Assembly: GCA_002404055.1 (NCBI GenBank)
Contig: DHIZ01000303.1
Location: 1-15,628, forward strand
Length of the DNA stretch: 15,628 nucleotides
Direction of reading: 5' to 3'
Origin: Chloroflexi bacterium UBA4733
Lineage (GTDB): Bacteria > Chloroflexota > UBA4733
Shown piece after piece: positions 14,512 to 15,628 of this stretch. Made by a program: the position numbers and the translations under genes. Numbering within the stretch: position 1 is the stretch's first letter; each line of letters opens with the position of its first letter. The notes below the pieces were generated by a model. It did not search any database. It had not been told where the DNA came from and saw only the letters and a program-made list of their open reading frames with translations.

Positions 14512-14682
14512 GGCCCAGTGTTAGGGTCGCTGTCACCATGTGCATGGGAGGCCCGTGCTGAGCGGGTGACGTCGGGGCAGGCCTTCCCCTCCTCGCGCGC
14601 CGACGCGCTTTCTGGAGACGGCACTTCGCCCAAATTGGCGCCACCCTTGTCCACTCGGTGGCAGCGACCCTGACATTGGGCC
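14512..14682. repeat. 171-bp unit bracketed by inverted repeats R5 and R6
   Basis: R5 (14512-14538, GGCCCAGTGTTAGGGTCGCT, then GTCACCA) and R6 (14656-14682) are inverted 27-mers that match at about 23 positions. Both contain AGGGTCGCTG, resembling the GGTCGCTGCGG core of R1-R4. The inside holds no credible gene. It lies in the 442-bp gap between the methyltransferase and the last recombinase, which otherwise shows no gene. It may be a small non-autonomous element. Confidence 0.5.
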
Positions 14683-14760
14683 AATCTGCTCAACGATGGT
14701 TCTCGGCTGACCAGCCTCACCCAGCTCCTCAAGGCGGCGCCGGCAGCGCTCTAGCTCGCC

Positions 14761-14806
14761 GCGTTGGCGGTCGCCAGGCAGTCGCCAGCGCAGCGACCGC
14801 CAGCGC
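14761..14806. terminator. Large hairpin downstream of the last recombinase
   Basis: Arms 14761-14774 (GCGTTGGCGGTCGC) and 14793-14806 pair over 14 bases with one G:T, with an 18-base centre. It begins 11 bases past the stop of the leftward recombinase. No T-run follows, so it may be a terminator-like hairpin or another recombination-related repeat; its arm contains GGTCGC as in the dispersed repeat. Confidence 0.45.
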
Positions 14807-14816
14807 GCCCACGTGG

Positions 14817-15587
14817 TTACTCGCTGACGCCGCGCATCAGCTCCCGCGCCTCGTCGTCGCCGATCGTCAAGTAGGCCATCTGCAACCGTGACCAGCCCGC
14901 CTGCTTCTGGGCCAGCGGCAAGCTCTTCGTCTGCCGCACCAACTGGCGCACCCGCGCATGCCGGAAGAGGTGGGGATGCACGGGCGCCGGTGCGCCGGCG
15001 TCACCATGCTGTGAGGGACGCAGCGCCAAGACCTGGATGCCCGCCCGGGCCGAAGCCTCCTTGACGATCTTCCAGGCCTGGACGCGGGAGATCGCCCGTT
15101 TCTTGCCGTCCGCCCCCTTCTTGCGGGAACAGAACAGCGGGTCGTCGTCCGCCAGGTGCTGCTGCTTCTGCCAGAGCAGCAACTCTCCCGGCAGGTCCAG
15201 GCTGCCGGTCGGCAGGAAGAGCCGTTTGGTCGGCTGGCCGGGGTTCTTGCGGTTGGGCAGGATCAAGGCGTCCCGCTGAATGTCGCAGGCCCGCAAGGCC
15301 AGGGCTTCGCTGATCCGGCCGCCCGTCGCCCACAGCACGCGCAACAACAAGCGGTCGCGGCCTTCCGGTGCGGCGTCGATGATCGCCTGCACATCCGCCG
15401 GTGCCAGCCCTTCCGGGGGCTGCCAGCGCTTGTTCTTCGGTGGAGTGAATGCAACAAAACGACGTTTCTCGCTCGAATGCAACAGAAGGCGCGTGTCGCC
15501 GTCCCCTTGCTCTCGTTTTGCTAACGCGGTCGTCGTCACCGCTTCCCTCTGGGAAGTGCCCCGCTCGTTGTCGCGTTCCGCCGCCAT
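14817..15587 (-). CDS. Tyrosine recombinase of a distinct type (HLFRH...W...Y)
   Basis: A 256-residue recombinase. Residues 1-58 are polar and probably disordered, without a clear core-binding domain. The catalytic domain has R91 (GGRISEAL), a basic stretch with K121 (PTKRLFLP) as possible catalytic Lys, H206 and R209 (HPHLFRHARVRQ), W232 in the His/Trp position (AGWSRLQMAYL) and nucleophile Y239. A Trp in that position occurs in part of the family. ATG at 15587 has AGGAGG 5 bases upstream. It differs from the recombinases at 3350 and 7295, so three unrelated types occur in 15.6 kb. It lies beside R5/R6, which it might recognise. Confidence 0.88.
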   Translation of the reverse strand: MAAERDNERGTSQREAVTTTALAKREQGDGDTRLLLHSSEKRRFVAFTPPKNKRWQPPEGLAPADVQAIIDAAPEGRDRLLLRVLWATGGRISEALALRACDIQRDALILPNRKNPGQPTKRLFLPTGSLDLPGELLLWQKQQHLADDDPLFCSRKKGADGKKRAISRVQAWKIVKEASARAGIQVLALRPSQHGDAGAPAPVHPHLFRHARVRQLVRQTKSLPLAQKQAGWSRLQMAYLTIGDDEARELMRGVSE

Positions 15588-15621
15588 CGTGTCCTCCTGT
15601 TCTTCTCGAATATAACAGAAG
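15445..15621 (-). repeat. Three copies of a CTTCTGTTRYATTCGAG-like motif at the 5' end of the last recombinase
   Basis: Read leftward, CTTCTGTTATATTCGAG lies upstream of the start (15605-15621), CTTCTGTTGCATTCGAG lies inside the gene (15472-15488), and a weaker GTTTTGTTGCATTCAC follows (15445-15460). The upstream copy includes a possible -10 box (TATATT). They may be binding sites for self-regulation, or chance matches. Confidence 0.4.
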
Positions 15622-15628
15622 AGGCCTT

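Noticed and set aside
1..15628. tRNA or rRNA gene serving as integration site
   Set aside because: No cloverleaf or rRNA signature was recognised on either strand, although three recombinases made this worth looking for.

Overview
This is a GC-rich bacterial window dominated by accessory DNA. Codons are strongly biased to G or C at the third position, and GTG starts are common. The gene families (several compact tyrosine recombinases, an HTH/NB-ARC/TPR regulator, and secreted NTF2-like proteins with a TG-type C-terminal anchor) suggest a Chloroflexota bacterium, perhaps Thermomicrobia-like. That assignment is inference; no rRNA, tRNA or core marker gene is present.

Positions 1-2470 hold a leftward pair, a 122-residue protein of unknown function followed by a SEFIR-domain protein, and a divergent gene that resembles the DUF6308 family. 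Positions 2529-4321 hold a tightly packed rightward operon of three overlapping genes: a small membrane-anchored TPR-like protein, a 129-residue protein I do not recognise, and a complete tyrosine recombinase. Positions 4491-5176 hold an HTH/coiled-coil gene whose DNA carries a repeated motif from its start codon onward, followed by the first third of a HEPN gene. That HEPN gene is cut off by a 286-bp element with 30-bp inverted ends (5140-5425). On the other side of the element, a leftward Apea-like HEPN gene (5550-6980) is followed by a 47-codon frame that also runs into the element. Together these look like an eroded defence or toxin island.

Positions 7028-7969 contain a strong hairpin and then a compact tyrosine recombinase flanked by copies of one repeat (R1, R2, R3). 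R1 and R2 are perfect inverted 27-mers. R1 and R3 could be the ends of a roughly 0.9-kb element. A related copy (R4) lies at 13211, and two more distant ones (R5, R6) bracket 171 bp near 14.5-14.7 kb. A third, structurally different recombinase closes the window on the minus strand.

Positions 7994-14374 look like ordinary chromosomal cargo. A large XRE-HTH/NB-ARC/TPR regulator is transcribed leftward. Diverging from it are a membrane-anchored beta-rich protein, a membrane-anchored YncE-like propeller, a secreted NTF2/SnoaL-like protein with a duplicated ribosome-binding site and start, a cytosolic NTF2/SnoaL-like protein, and an O-methyltransferase. The regulator may control this surface-protein cluster, but that rests only on the arrangement.

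The best candidates for something undescribed are the translationally coupled recombinase trio, the HTH gene with its internal repeats, and the dispersed repeat family that accompanies the recombinases.
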